A stretch of DNA of 39,542 nucleotides from Actinobacillus sp. (GTDB lineage: Bacteria; Pseudomonadota; Gammaproteobacteria; Enterobacterales; Pasteurellaceae). Each line of letters begins with the position of its first letter. The stretch's first letter is position 1. A program made the translations under genes and the position numbers. Of this stretch, positions 8,492-16,381 are shown in pieces. The notes beneath the pieces were generated by a model. That model was not told the origin of the DNA. It was given only the letters and a program-made list of their open reading frames with translations, and made no database searches. Where the stretch lies: assembly GCA_020026115.1 (NCBI GenBank), contig JAHHQY010000010.1, positions 1 through 39,542 on the forward strand. The letters are read 5' to 3'.

Positions 8492-8507
8492 TGCGATCAT
8501 TATCGCA
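8492..8507. promoter_or_regulatory. CRP-S (Sxy-dependent competence) site between uvrA and ssb
   Basis: TGCGATCATTATCGCA is a perfect 16-base match to TGCGA-N6-TCGCA, with T/A-rich flanks. In Haemophilus and other Pasteurellaceae this CRP-S form (C in place of T in each half) marks genes that need both CRP and Sxy, and ssb is a known member of that competence regulon. The centre is about 122 bases before the ssb ATG and 32 bases before the uvrA ATG on the other strand, so the main target is probably ssb. Confidence 0.82.
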
Positions 8508-8577
8508 TATTCCAATTTTTGCGGGGTAACTTTATTTTTCCCCTGTATTTTTTCTATATTTTTAGTGCGCTTTAAGG

Positions 8578-8583
8578 CATAAT
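8578..8583 (+). promoter_or_regulatory. Possible -10 element for ssb
   Basis: CATAAT lies about 38 bases before the ssb ATG. The matching -35 position holds only TATATT, which would fit a promoter needing an activator such as CRP/Sxy. Weak by itself. Confidence 0.3.
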
Positions 8584-8621
8584 GCAGGCCAATTTTTAGT
8601 TTAAACAAATCGAGGTTAATT

Positions 8622-9269
8622 ATGGCAGGTGTAAATAAAGTGATTATTGTTGGCAATTTGGGAAATGACCCAGATGTGCGAACAATGCCTAATGGCGGTG
8701 CCGTAGCAAATATTAGCGTTGCAACAAGTGATACTTGGAATGATAAAACCACCGGTGAACGTCGCGAAGTTACTGAATGGCATCGCATTGTATTTTATCG
8801 CCGTCAAGCAGAAATCGTTGCGGAATATTTACGCAAAGGTTCAAAAGTTTATGTGGAAGGTCGTTTACGCACACGCAAATGGCAAGATCAAAATGGCCAA
8901 GAACGCTATACAACTGAAATTCAAGGCGACGTTTTACAAATGTTAGACAGCCGTAACGAACGTCAACAAGCTGGCTATAACGGTGGCTTTAAATCTGCAC
9001 AACCAAATAATTACCCAGCCCAAGGAATGGGAAATCCATCCTCTCAAGCCACGCCTTTTGGACAAGATAATGCCCATGCGACCGCTAACTTTAACTCAAA
9101 TAATAACGGCATGTATCAAAACTCTGTTCAAACACAACAAGGATATCAACCGACTACGACACAACAAGCGTACCAACCGACTACGCCACAACAACCGTAC
9201 CAAGCTACGACAACTCAGACAAGCCCTGAAATTGACGGTGCGCCTGTTGACGACGACATTCCATTCTAA
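8622..9269 (+). CDS. ssb: Single-stranded DNA-binding protein
   Basis: SSB coats single-stranded DNA in replication, repair and recombination and also protects incoming DNA in competent cells. Of 215 residues, about 1-112 form the OB fold (MAGVNKVIIVGNLGNDPDVR, TEWHRIVFYRRQAEIVAEYL, GSKVYVEGRLRTRKW). Then comes a Gln/Asn/Thr-rich flexible linker with three nine-residue repeats, and the acidic DDDIPF tip that binds partner proteins. It is somewhat longer than the E. coli protein (178 residues) because of the linker. The RBS is CGAGG. Divergent from uvrA with a CRP-S site between; a repeat-pair terminator follows. Confidence 0.97.
   Translation: MAGVNKVIIVGNLGNDPDVRTMPNGGAVANISVATSDTWNDKTTGERREVTEWHRIVFYRRQAEIVAEYLRKGSKVYVEGRLRTRKWQDQNGQERYTTEIQGDVLQMLDSRNERQQAGYNGGFKSAQPNNYPAQGMGNPSSQATPFGQDNAHATANFNSNNNGMYQNSVQTQQGYQPTTTQQAYQPTTPQQPYQATTTQTSPEIDGAPVDDDIPF
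9144..9224 (+). repeat. Three 27-base tandem repeats in the ssb linker
   Basis: Units at 9144-9170, 9171-9197 and 9198-9224 encode YQPTTTQQA, YQPTTPQQP and YQATTTQTS. The first two are nearly identical in DNA, which points to recent duplication. The number of units should be free to vary since this linker is disordered. Confidence 0.8.
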
Positions 9270-9307
9270 AAAAGCTTTTCCTAGCTTTTTCGCTTAGCTT
9301 AATTTTT

Positions 9308-9354
9308 AACTCGCGCCGAAAAAAAGATACAAAAATTCGGCGCGAGTTTTTTTT
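9308..9354 (+). terminator. Inverted pair of the CGCGCCGAA repeat between ssb and chorismate mutase
   Basis: AACTCGCGCCGAA (9308-9320) and TTCGGCGCGAGTT (9336-9348) are perfect 13-base inverted copies with a 15-base gap. An eight-T run (9347-9354) follows, a good Rho-independent terminator for ssb. The T run reaches the stop codon of the convergent chorismate mutase gene. Confidence 0.8.
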
Positions 9355-9631
9355 ATTCTTTTTCCGCTTGTAACTTTAAGGCTTCCGCCATAATGGCTCG
9401 ATAAATATTTTCAATACTCTCATCGCTTAAAGACAAATTTTCTGCTCGTGCTTGAGCTTTTAGTTGCTTTAACACGGCTTGCTCTCGCGTTAAATCACGC
9501 AATGGTAATTGTTGTTGTTTTTTTTCAGTACCAATTTTACGCACTATTTTTTGGCGTTCATTGAGTAATTTTAAAAGTTGATGATCAATTGCGTTAATTT
9601 GTTGGCGATAAGTTAGCAAGTCTGCTTTCAT
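9353..9631 (-). CDS. Stand-alone AroQ-type chorismate mutase
   Basis: A 92-residue all-helical protein matching the chorismate mutase domain that is usually fused to prephenate dehydratase (PheA) or dehydrogenase (TyrA). Chorismate mutase turns chorismate into prephenate for Phe and Tyr. Visible family residues include R9 in helix 1 (YRQQINAIDHQLLKLLNER), K38 (GTEKK), and D46-x-x-R49-E50 (RDLTREQAVL). There is no signal peptide, so it is cytosolic. I cannot place the last catalytic Gln with certainty. Its start has AAGGAAA as RBS. It follows tkt on the same strand but is separated by a strong terminator, so it may be expressed by read-through or its own promoter. Confidence 0.8.
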   Translation of the reverse strand: MKADLLTYRQQINAIDHQLLKLLNERQKIVRKIGTEKKQQQLPLRDLTREQAVLKQLKAQARAENLSLSDESIENIYRAIMAEALKLQAEKE

Positions 9632-9660
9632 AATTTTCCTTAATCTTTATTTTTCGCATA

Positions 9661-9688
9661 AAAAAACTGCTCCAAAGCGGAGCAGTTT
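9661..9688 (-). terminator. Rho-independent terminator of transketolase
   Basis: AAACTGCTCC (9664-9673) and GGAGCAGTTT (9679-9688) form a 10-bp stem with a 5-base loop. On the minus strand it runs into TTTTTT, right after the transketolase stop. It lies upstream of the chorismate mutase start and should insulate it. Confidence 0.88.
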
Positions 9689-9706
9689 AATGCTTTTTAG
9701 GCGAAA

Positions 9707-11704
9707 TTAAATAATTTCTTTTGCTTTATTCACAACATTTTCAACCGTAAAGCCGAAAAGTTTGAATAATTCGCCTGCAGGTGCTGATTCACCAAAGGTT
9801 CTCATACCAATAATGCGACCTTCAAAGCCCACATATTTATACCAGAAATCTTCGATACCCGCTTCAATAGCAACGCGTTTTGTTACCGCTTTTGGTAAGA
9901 CGCTTTCGCGATAAGCTTCGTCTTGTTTATCGAACACATTTGTTGATGGCATAGAAACTACGCGAACTTTTTTGCCTTCTTGTGTTAAAACTTCAGCCGC
10001 TTTCACTGCTAATTCCACTTCAGAACCTGTTGCGATGAAGATTAAATCTGGTGTGCCTTCACAGTCAACTAACACATAAGCACCGCGTGTCACATTCGCT
10101 AATTGCTCTGGCGTACGATTCATTTGAGTTAAGTTTTGACGAGAGAAAATTAAAGCACTTGGGCCATCTTTACGTTCAACCGCAGCTTTCCAAGCAATCG
10201 CAGATTCCACTTGGTCACAAGGACGCCATGTTTCTAAATTTGGAATTAAACGTAATGCAGTTGTTTGTTCTACTGGTTGATGCGTTGGGCCATCTTCGCC
10301 TAAACCGATTGAATCGTGTGTGTAAACGAATAATGAACGTTGTTTCATTAAAGCTGCCATACGCACGGCATTGTGTGCATATTCAAAGAACATTAAGAAG
10401 GTTGCGCCATAAGGAACAAAACCGCCATGTAAGGCAATACCGTTCATAATCGCTGACATACCAAATTCACGAACGCCGTAGTTAATGTAATTACCATCGG
10501 CATTTTCTTCGGCGCGAATTGGTTTTGCACCTGACCATAAGGTTAAGTTAGAGCCGGCTAAGTCAGCAGAACCGCCTAAAAATTCTGGTAAAATTTTTGC
10601 GTAAGCTTCAATCGCATTTTGTGAAGCTTTACGGCTTGCAATATGAGCAGGGTTTGCTTGTAAATGTTCGACAAAAGCTTGGCTTTCTGCTGCCCATTCT
10701 GCAGGTAATTCACCGCTTAAGCGACGTTTTAATTCTTTAGCTAATTCAGGATAAGCTTCTTCATATGCGCTAAATTGTGCATCCCATGCTTTTTGCGCCG
10801 CTTCGCCTTTCACTTTTGCATCCCATTGAGCATAAATTTCTTTTGGAATTTCAAATGCTGGATATGGCCAGTTTAAGTTTTGACGAGTTAAAGCAATTTC
10901 TTCATCACCTAAAGGTGCGCCATGACAGTTATGCGTGCCTTGTTTGTTTGGTGAACCGTAACCAATGGTTGTTTTACAAATAATTAATGTTGGTTTATTG
11001 GTTTCTGCTTGTGCTTTTTCGATAGCTTCTTTAATTTGTGCGCTGTCGTGACCGTCAATCGCTGGAATGACTTGCCAACCGTAAGCTTCAAAACGTTCTT
11101 GTGTATTATCTGTAAACCAACCTTCTACTTCACCATCAATAGAAATATTATTGTCATCGTAGAATGCAATCAATTTACCTAAGCCTAAAGTACCGGCTAA
11201 AGAACAAGCTTCGTGAGAAATCCCTTCCATTAAACAGCCATCGCCTAAGAACACATAAGTGTGGTGATCGATAATATCGTGGCCTGGACGGTTAAACTGT
11301 GCAGCTAAAGTTTTTTCTGCAATCGCCATACCTACTGCATTAGTAATACCTTGGCCTAATGGACCTGTTGTGGTTTCAACGCCTGGCGCGTAACCGTATT
11401 CAGGGTGACCTGGGGTTTTAGAATGAAGTTGGCGGAAGTTTTTAAGATCATCGATGGTAAGATCATAACCTGTTAAATGTAACAAGCTGTAAATAAGCAT
11501 AGAGCCATGACCATTAGAAAGGATAAAGCGGTCGCGATTTGCCCAATGTGGGTCTTTTGGACTGTGATGTAAGAAATCACGCCACAACACTTCCGCAATG
11601 TCCGCCATACCCATTGGCGCACCTGGGTGACCAGATTTGGCTTTTTGTACAGCGTCAATACTTAAAAAACGAATTGCATTAGCTAATTCTCGACGAGTTG
11701 TCAT
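9707..11704 (-). CDS. tkt: Transketolase
   Basis: Transketolase moves two-carbon units between sugar phosphates in the non-oxidative pentose phosphate pathway, with thiamine diphosphate and a divalent metal. The 665-residue protein has the full three-domain architecture: RSIDAVQ-like N-terminus and SGHPGAPMGMADIAEVLW (24-41), GPLGQG (114-119), the ThDP/metal motif GDGCLMEG...NN (154-186), the Pyr domain with EFGMSAIMNGIALHGG, and GLGEDGPTHQPVEQ. AGGAGAG precedes the ATG. It stands as its own unit between a terminator downstream and the ccmI repeat-pair terminator upstream; TAGAAT on the minus strand near 11746-11751 is a possible -10. Whether it equals E. coli tktA or tktB cannot be told. Confidence 0.97.
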   Translation of the reverse strand: MTTRRELANAIRFLSIDAVQKAKSGHPGAPMGMADIAEVLWRDFLHHSPKDPHWANRDRFILSNGHGSMLIYSLLHLTGYDLTIDDLKNFRQLHSKTPGHPEYGYAPGVETTTGPLGQGITNAVGMAIAEKTLAAQFNRPGHDIIDHHTYVFLGDGCLMEGISHEACSLAGTLGLGKLIAFYDDNNISIDGEVEGWFTDNTQERFEAYGWQVIPAIDGHDSAQIKEAIEKAQAETNKPTLIICKTTIGYGSPNKQGTHNCHGAPLGDEEIALTRQNLNWPYPAFEIPKEIYAQWDAKVKGEAAQKAWDAQFSAYEEAYPELAKELKRRLSGELPAEWAAESQAFVEHLQANPAHIASRKASQNAIEAYAKILPEFLGGSADLAGSNLTLWSGAKPIRAEENADGNYINYGVREFGMSAIMNGIALHGGFVPYGATFLMFFEYAHNAVRMAALMKQRSLFVYTHDSIGLGEDGPTHQPVEQTTALRLIPNLETWRPCDQVESAIAWKAAVERKDGPSALIFSRQNLTQMNRTPEQLANVTRGAYVLVDCEGTPDLIFIATGSEVELAVKAAEVLTQEGKKVRVVSMPSTNVFDKQDEAYRESVLPKAVTKRVAIEAGIEDFWYKYVGFEGRIIGMRTFGESAPAGELFKLFGFTVENVVNKAKEII
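10508..10516 (-). repeat. CGCGCCGAA copy inside tkt
   Basis: On the coding strand, read as CGC GCC GAA (Arg-Ala-Glu); the A tail is interrupted by G (GAAGAAAA). Confidence 0.5.
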
Positions 11705-11792
11705 TTTTGCTCTCCTACTGTGGTTAAATTTGAGAAAAAAGTTGCGGATATTCTAACTGATTTTTTATAAAAAAGTAGCTCTTTTCTATAAT

Positions 11793-11837
11793 AAAAACGC
11801 GCCGAAAAATTCACTTTTAAGAAAATTTTTCGGCGCG
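11793..11837 (-). terminator. Inverted pair of the CGCGCCGAA repeat after ccmI
   Basis: CGCGCCGAAAAATT (11798-11811) and AATTTTTCGGCGCG (11824-11837) are perfect 14-base inverted copies with a 12-base gap. On the minus strand the stem is followed by TTTTT. It should end the ccm operon transcript before tkt. Confidence 0.78.
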
Positions 11838-11867
11838 AGTGATATTTTTAACGCCTTGTTTTCACTT

Positions 11868-12803
11868 TTAATCTTGTGCTTTTGGCGTCTGTTGCATTTT
11901 TTCAGCGTCTTGCTTTTGCCCTTGCTCTTGAGCTTCTAACTCCGCCTCGGCGCGCATTAAACTATTTTGTAAAATGCCCACGCGCGGATCATCACTTGGT
12001 AAAAGTTGCAACATCATCGCCCAAGTTGCTGCGGCCATACGATAATCACGTTCAGAAAAATATTGAAACGCTAATAAACTTAATGCGCTCATATTGGTAT
12101 GATCATCACGCAATACGCTACGGATCAATTTTGTCGCCAGCACTTTATCCATTTTATTATCGGAAAAAAGTAAAAACTTCGCATAAGACAATTTAAAGGC
12201 TGAGTTTGTCGGCTCTAATTTATAGGCGCGCGCAAAGCTGTCCATAGCTAATTGACCTTTTCCTTGACGCGTTGCTAATTCGCCTAAACGCCACCAATCT
12301 AACGCGCTATCGGGATCTTTTTGTAATTTTATGCGTAAAGCTAAAACAAAGTCTTCAAGCTCATCGGGGCGCAGAGGATTTTTATCTTCTTCTTGTAAAC
12401 GTTGATAATAACTTGGTAATTGCGCATAAATCGTATTGAGCTGTTGCTCTTTTTGCCAAGAACCGACGCTAAAATAAGTTAAAGTTGCCACGATAATTAA
12501 CAATAACAACCCTGATAAAGCCCAAATTTTATTAAAATTCTGCGCAACCGCTAAGGTATTTTCAGCACTTGGCGGAATATCTTGTAATAAATTTTGTTGT
12601 AGCTCTTTTTCTGATTGTGCAACGTTATCTAATAAACCTTGCGCTTCGTCTTCTCTAATTTCTTTTAAGCGATTGAAATAAAAAGCTTTATTTAAATCAT
12701 CTCGTTGTACTCTTGGGCTGTTTTTTTGTCCGCGCCATAAAGGATAAAACCCAATCAAGGCTGAAATTAACGTCAAAAATCCACAGGTTAACCAAAAATT
12801 CAT
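11868..12803 (-). CDS. ccmI: Cytochrome c maturation protein CcmI
   Basis: CcmI is the apocytochrome chaperone of System I. The 311-residue protein has two membrane segments (about 2-20 and 93-112) with a leucine-zipper-like loop between, then a periplasmic TPR domain (ALDWWRLGELATRQGKGQLAMDSFARAYKLEP is a clear TPR pair near 175-206). It ends in a charged Gln-rich tail. In E. coli this domain is fused to CcmH; here the two are separate, as in many System I bacteria. Its ATG directly follows the ccmH stop. It is the last gene of the ccm operon. Confidence 0.9.
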   Translation of the reverse strand: MNFWLTCGFLTLISALIGFYPLWRGQKNSPRVQRDDLNKAFYFNRLKEIREDEAQGLLDNVAQSEKELQQNLLQDIPPSAENTLAVAQNFNKIWALSGLLLLIIVATLTYFSVGSWQKEQQLNTIYAQLPSYYQRLQEEDKNPLRPDELEDFVLALRIKLQKDPDSALDWWRLGELATRQGKGQLAMDSFARAYKLEPTNSAFKLSYAKFLLFSDNKMDKVLATKLIRSVLRDDHTNMSALSLLAFQYFSERDYRMAAATWAMMLQLLPSDDPRVGILQNSLMRAEAELEAQEQGQKQDAEKMQQTPKAQD

Positions 12804-13298
12804 TTATTTTTCCTTGTTATTTAACAGTTTTTGCAAACGTTCTTGTTCTTGCGCCGAAAAATCTTCAGCGATTTCTTGGCTTTGAGCTTCCCCTTTGGCG
12901 AAACCTTGGCTTTTAAATAAAAATTTCGGACGCCACAATAGCAAGACGGCAAAGAAAACCAAGCCAAAAGGCAATATCCATAAAATGGCCGTCGCCCAAG
13001 AAAAAGGCGGATCGTAAGTCACAAAATTGCCGTAGCGCGCCACCATATAATCCACCACTTGCTTTTCTGACTTGCCTTGTTGCAATAAAGCAAATACTTT
13101 GCCTCGCATATCTTGCGCAATCACGGCGTTTGAATCAGCAATGCTATTATTTTGACATTGTGGACAGCGCAATTCCTGCGTTAAATTATGGTAAGCCTCT
13201 TCTTGTTTGGCATCTTTAAAATCCAAAGCATCAATCGCAGCGAAAACAGAAGTTGGCAAAGAAAGAGCCAACAATAAAAAAAACATCATTTTTTTCAT
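12804..13298 (-). CDS. ccmH: Cytochrome c maturation thiol reductase CcmH (short form)
   Basis: CcmH helps reduce the heme-binding cysteines of apocytochrome c. The active motif LRCPQCQNNSIADSNA is clear. The protein has a signal peptide (KKMMFFLLLALSLPTSVFA), the three-helix thiol domain, and a C-terminal membrane anchor (AILWILPFGLVFFAVLLLW). I start it at the ATG at 13298 (164 residues) rather than the longer frame at 13361, because the signal peptide then begins the protein and the start overlaps the ccmG stop as ATGA. No CcmI domain is attached. Confidence 0.93.
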   Translation of the reverse strand: MKKMMFFLLLALSLPTSVFAAIDALDFKDAKQEEAYHNLTQELRCPQCQNNSIADSNAVIAQDMRGKVFALLQQGKSEKQVVDYMVARYGNFVTYDPPFSWATAILWILPFGLVFFAVLLLWRPKFLFKSQGFAKGEAQSQEIAEDFSAQEQERLQKLLNNKEK

Positions 13299-13852
13299 TT
13301 TTGCGTTCCTTGTCCTTCGGCTAAATATTTCATATAAATAGGTTGTAAAATATCTTTCCAACCTTGCGCATCTAAATTACCTGTAAAACGAAAACGAATA
13401 ATGCCTTGACCATCAACTAAAAAGGTTTCTGGCGTGCCATAAATGCCTAAATCTAAGCCTAGCGCACCCTGGCTATCATCAATCACCGTAATATAAGGAT
13501 TGCCATATTTATGTAACCATTCACGAGCTTGCGCGGTACCGTCTTTATAATCGACGCCGATAATTGGAACATTTTGTTTGGCTAATTCTTCTAAAAATTG
13601 ATGTTCTGCATAACAAGTTGGACACCAAGTTGCCCACACATTAACTAAAAGCGGTTTACCTTGCGCAAAAAGTTGGGCGTAATTTAATTTTTTACCCCAT
13701 AAATCTTGCCATTCGCCTTCAGGCATTTTTTGCCCAACTAAAGCACTTTCTAAAGCACGAGGATCATCACCACTTGCATTACGCATTAATTGCACGAAAA
13801 AAGCACCGGCAATCAATAAAAAAATCACTAAGGGAATGTAACGTTTTTTCAT
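13295..13852 (-). CDS. ccmG: Thiol:disulfide interchange protein CcmG/DsbE
   Basis: CcmG is a membrane-tethered periplasmic thioredoxin that passes electrons to apocytochrome c and CcmH. A single N-terminal anchor (YIPLVIFLLIAGAFFVQLM) precedes a thioredoxin fold with the active site WATWCPTCYAEH, the GVDYKDGTAQAREWL segment, and cis-Pro IYGTPETFLVDGQG. I prefer the ATG at 13852 (185 residues, AAGGAAT before it); an in-frame ATG at 13870 is possible. It overlaps ccmH by ATGA. A gap of 85 bases from ccmF, the largest in the operon, contains a hairpin. Confidence 0.93.
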   Translation of the reverse strand: MKKRYIPLVIFLLIAGAFFVQLMRNASGDDPRALESALVGQKMPEGEWQDLWGKKLNYAQLFAQGKPLLVNVWATWCPTCYAEHQFLEELAKQNVPIIGVDYKDGTAQAREWLHKYGNPYITVIDDSQGALGLDLGIYGTPETFLVDGQGIIRFRFTGNLDAQGWKDILQPIYMKYLAEGQGTQK

Positions 13853-13878
13853 TTTTATTCCTTTTTTCATTTACTTTG

Positions 13879-13931
13879 AAAATCCCCTCGCACCGAAAAA
13901 TGGTCGTTCACTTTTCCTGCAAGGGGATTTT
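13879..13931 (-). terminator. Intra-operon hairpin between ccmF and ccmG
   Basis: AAAATCCCCT (13879-13888) and AGGGGATTTT (13922-13931) form a 10-bp stem around a 33-base loop. The loop contains the CTCGCACCGAAAAA variant (13887-13900). There is no strong T run, so this is more likely an attenuator or RNA-stability element than a full terminator. Confidence 0.4.
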
Positions 13932-13937
13932 ATTGAT

Positions 13938-15887
13938 TTATTTTTTCGCTAACACTTGGCTAAAGCGATAACGGCGATCGAATAAACATAATAATCCGCC
14001 TAACGCCATAAATAAGCCACCTAACCAAATCCAACGTACAAAAGGTTTATAATATAAACGAAAAGCCCAACTGCCATCGTCAAATTGTTCCCCTAAGGCA
14101 ACGTATAAATCTCGCGTGATACCGCCATCAATCGCCGCTTCCGTCATAGACATACGGCTTACCGTATAAAAGCGTTTTTCCGCTTCTAATTGAGTGATTT
14201 TTTCGCCATTTTTCATCACCAACACATCGGCATAACCACCAATATAATTCGGCCCATTAGCATTTTTAATGGCGTTAAATTTAAAATCAAACCCCGCGAC
14301 TTGCACGCTTTCGCCAGGATGCATTCGCACATCACGTTCCACGCTATAATTTTGACTAAACGCAATCCCCCAAACTGTAACCGCAACCCCAAGGTGAGCT
14401 AAAGTCATTCCCCAATGAGAGCGTGGTAAGCTTAAAAGACCTGGCCAAAAACGATGACGATATGTGGCGCGCAGATAAATTTCATACAAGCCTAAAATGC
14501 TAATAAAAATCGCCATCATCGCGCCCATAACCGCCGTGACTTTGATTTTATCCGCCAATAAAAACGGCAAAGCAAAACCTGCGATCAACATAAAAATTAA
14601 GCTGAATAAGACGGCTTTTTGAATACGTTTAAAGCTGTCACGACGCCATTTTAAAAGTGGCCCTACGCCTAATAAAAAGGTAAAAGGCACCATCAAATAT
14701 AAAAACATTTGATCAAAAAACGGCGCGCCAACAGAAATCGTACCTAAACCTAATTGTTTATGCACGAGAGGCAATAACGTGCCTAAAAAGACGACCGCTA
14801 AGCCTGCCATTAACAAAATATTGTTAAGAAATAAAAAGCCTTCACGAGAGAATTTTTCCGAATTTCGGCGCGAGCGAATTTGCTGACCTTTGTAGGCATA
14901 CAGCATTAAAGAGCCACCAATCACTAAAATTAAATAGGCTAAAATATACAAACCGCGCGATGGGTCTGAAGCAAAGGCATGCACCGAAACTAAAATACCT
15001 GAACGAACTAAAAAAGTGCCGACCAAACTTAAAGAGAAAGCCAAAATCGCCAATAAAACAGTCCAAGATTTAAAGCTCGCACGTTTTTCTGTTACCGCTA
15101 AAGAATGCAATAAGGCCGTGCCTGCAAGCCAAGGCATTAAAGAAGCATTTTCCACAGGGTCCCAGAACCACCAACCGCCCCAGCCAAGTTCATAATAGGC
15201 CCAAAATGAACCTAAAATAATGCCTAAGGTTAAAAAGACCCAAGCGGACATCGTCCAAGGTCGCGACCAACGCGCCCAAGCTGTATCAAGGCGCCCTGTC
15301 ATTAAAGAGGCAATGGCAAAAGCAAAGGCAACGGAAAAGCCCACATAACCCATATATAAAAGCGGTGGGTGAAAAATTAAGCCCACATCTTGCAACATAG
15401 GATTTAATTCACGTCCATCGACCGGGAAATCAGGAAAGGTGCGTAAAAAAGGATTAGAGGTAAAAAGCTCAAAGGCCACAAAACCTAAGGTGACTAAACC
15501 TAAAATACCCAACACACGAGCTAAGGCTTCTTGTGGTAAAGCTCGGCTAAAAATCGCAACGGCGGTACTCCATAAACTTAACAACCAAACCCATAATAAA
15601 AGAGAGCCTTCATGTGAACCCCACACAGCAGAAAGGCGATACATTAAAGGCAAGGCGGTATTGGAATTATTCACCACATATTGCACCGAAAAATCATTTA
15701 CGGCGAATAAATAAAACAACGCACCAAAACTAAAACTTAAGGTGAAAAATAAACTATATGTTAAAGGCTTTGCCAGTTGCATAAGTTGCACAGACTGAAT
15801 TCGCGCGCCCCATAAAGGGAAAAACGCTAATAACAAGGCTAAAGCAAAACTTAAAGATAAGGCGTAATTACCTAATTCTGCCATCAT
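13938..15887 (-). CDS. ccmF: Cytochrome c heme lyase subunit CcmF
   Basis: CcmF takes heme from holo-CcmE and attaches it to apocytochrome c in the periplasm. The 649-residue integral membrane protein matches the family size (647 in E. coli) and has many transmembrane segments. The tryptophan-rich WWD motif WGGWWFWDPVENASLMPWL (about residues 236-254) binds heme at the periplasmic face. Conserved histidine regions are present (DVGLIFHPPLLYMGYVG, LAGTALLHSLAV). The ATGATG start overlaps the ccmE stop by ATGA. Nothing points to the NrfE branch, since ccmE and ccmC neighbours are complete. A repeat copy lies inside at 14864-14872. Confidence 0.96.
   Translation of the reverse strand: MMAELGNYALSLSFALALLLAFFPLWGARIQSVQLMQLAKPLTYSLFFTLSFSFGALFYLFAVNDFSVQYVVNNSNTALPLMYRLSAVWGSHEGSLLLWVWLLSLWSTAVAIFSRALPQEALARVLGILGLVTLGFVAFELFTSNPFLRTFPDFPVDGRELNPMLQDVGLIFHPPLLYMGYVGFSVAFAFAIASLMTGRLDTAWARWSRPWTMSAWVFLTLGIILGSFWAYYELGWGGWWFWDPVENASLMPWLAGTALLHSLAVTEKRASFKSWTVLLAILAFSLSLVGTFLVRSGILVSVHAFASDPSRGLYILAYLILVIGGSLMLYAYKGQQIRSRRNSEKFSREGFLFLNNILLMAGLAVVFLGTLLPLVHKQLGLGTISVGAPFFDQMFLYLMVPFTFLLGVGPLLKWRRDSFKRIQKAVLFSLIFMLIAGFALPFLLADKIKVTAVMGAMMAIFISILGLYEIYLRATYRHRFWPGLLSLPRSHWGMTLAHLGVAVTVWGIAFSQNYSVERDVRMHPGESVQVAGFDFKFNAIKNANGPNYIGGYADVLVMKNGEKITQLEAEKRFYTVSRMSMTEAAIDGGITRDLYVALGEQFDDGSWAFRLYYKPFVRWIWLGGLFMALGGLLCLFDRRYRFSQVLAKK
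14864..14872 (-). repeat. CGCGCCGAA copy inside ccmF
   Basis: On the coding strand in the third frame: TCG CGC CGA AAT (Ser-Arg-Arg-Asn), preceded by CGC giving the extended CTCGCGCCGAAATT. Confidence 0.6.
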
Positions 15888-16381
15888 TTTTCTGTTCCTT
15901 TTGTATAACGCTGAGCATCCGTTACACCGTAAGCTTTATGGGTTTTGCCCATTTGTTTTTCTAAATCTGGTGGCACATAATTTTCATCATGTTTGGCCAG
16001 TACTTCCGTTGCTTTTAAAACTTTCGGCTCAACTAAGGTTCCTTGGGCAACAATACCCTGCCCTTCGCGGAATAAATCCGGCAAAATGCCTTCATAATGT
16101 ACGGTAATCGCAGGGCCAATATCGTTTAAGTCAAAACTGACTTGTAAACTTTTTGGATCACGTTTTACCGTTCCTTTTACAACCATTCCGCCAACGCGAA
16201 TATGCTGACCGACTTGCGGTTTTTTGCTTGCGTCATCATTTTTACCGTAAATAATTTCTGATGGCGTGTAGAATAAATCAATATTTTGGCGCAAAGCGTA
16301 CAAAACAAAGGCTGAAACTAACGTCACACCGAGCAACACAAAAATAAGCACAAATAAGCGTGATTTACGTCTTGGATTCAT
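15884..16381 (-). CDS. ccmE: Heme chaperone CcmE
   Basis: CcmE binds heme covalently through a histidine and hands it to CcmF. The 165-residue protein has a basic N-terminus, one membrane anchor (SRLFVLIFVLLGVTLVSAFVLYAL, 7-30), and a periplasmic beta-barrel. The heme-binding His131 is in LAKHDENYVPP, the family signature, and FYTPSE follows the anchor. It directly follows ccmD, and its stop overlaps the ccmF start. Confidence 0.96.
   Translation of the reverse strand: MNPRRKSRLFVLIFVLLGVTLVSAFVLYALRQNIDLFYTPSEIIYGKNDDASKKPQVGQHIRVGGMVVKGTVKRDPKSLQVSFDLNDIGPAITVHYEGILPDLFREGQGIVAQGTLVEPKVLKATEVLAKHDENYVPPDLEKQMGKTHKAYGVTDAQRYTKGTEK

Noticed and set aside
8543..8558. Possible LexA (SOS) box upstream of ssb/uvrA
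   Set aside because: CTGT-N8 is followed by TATA rather than ACAG; only one half matches. I would not call SOS control from it.
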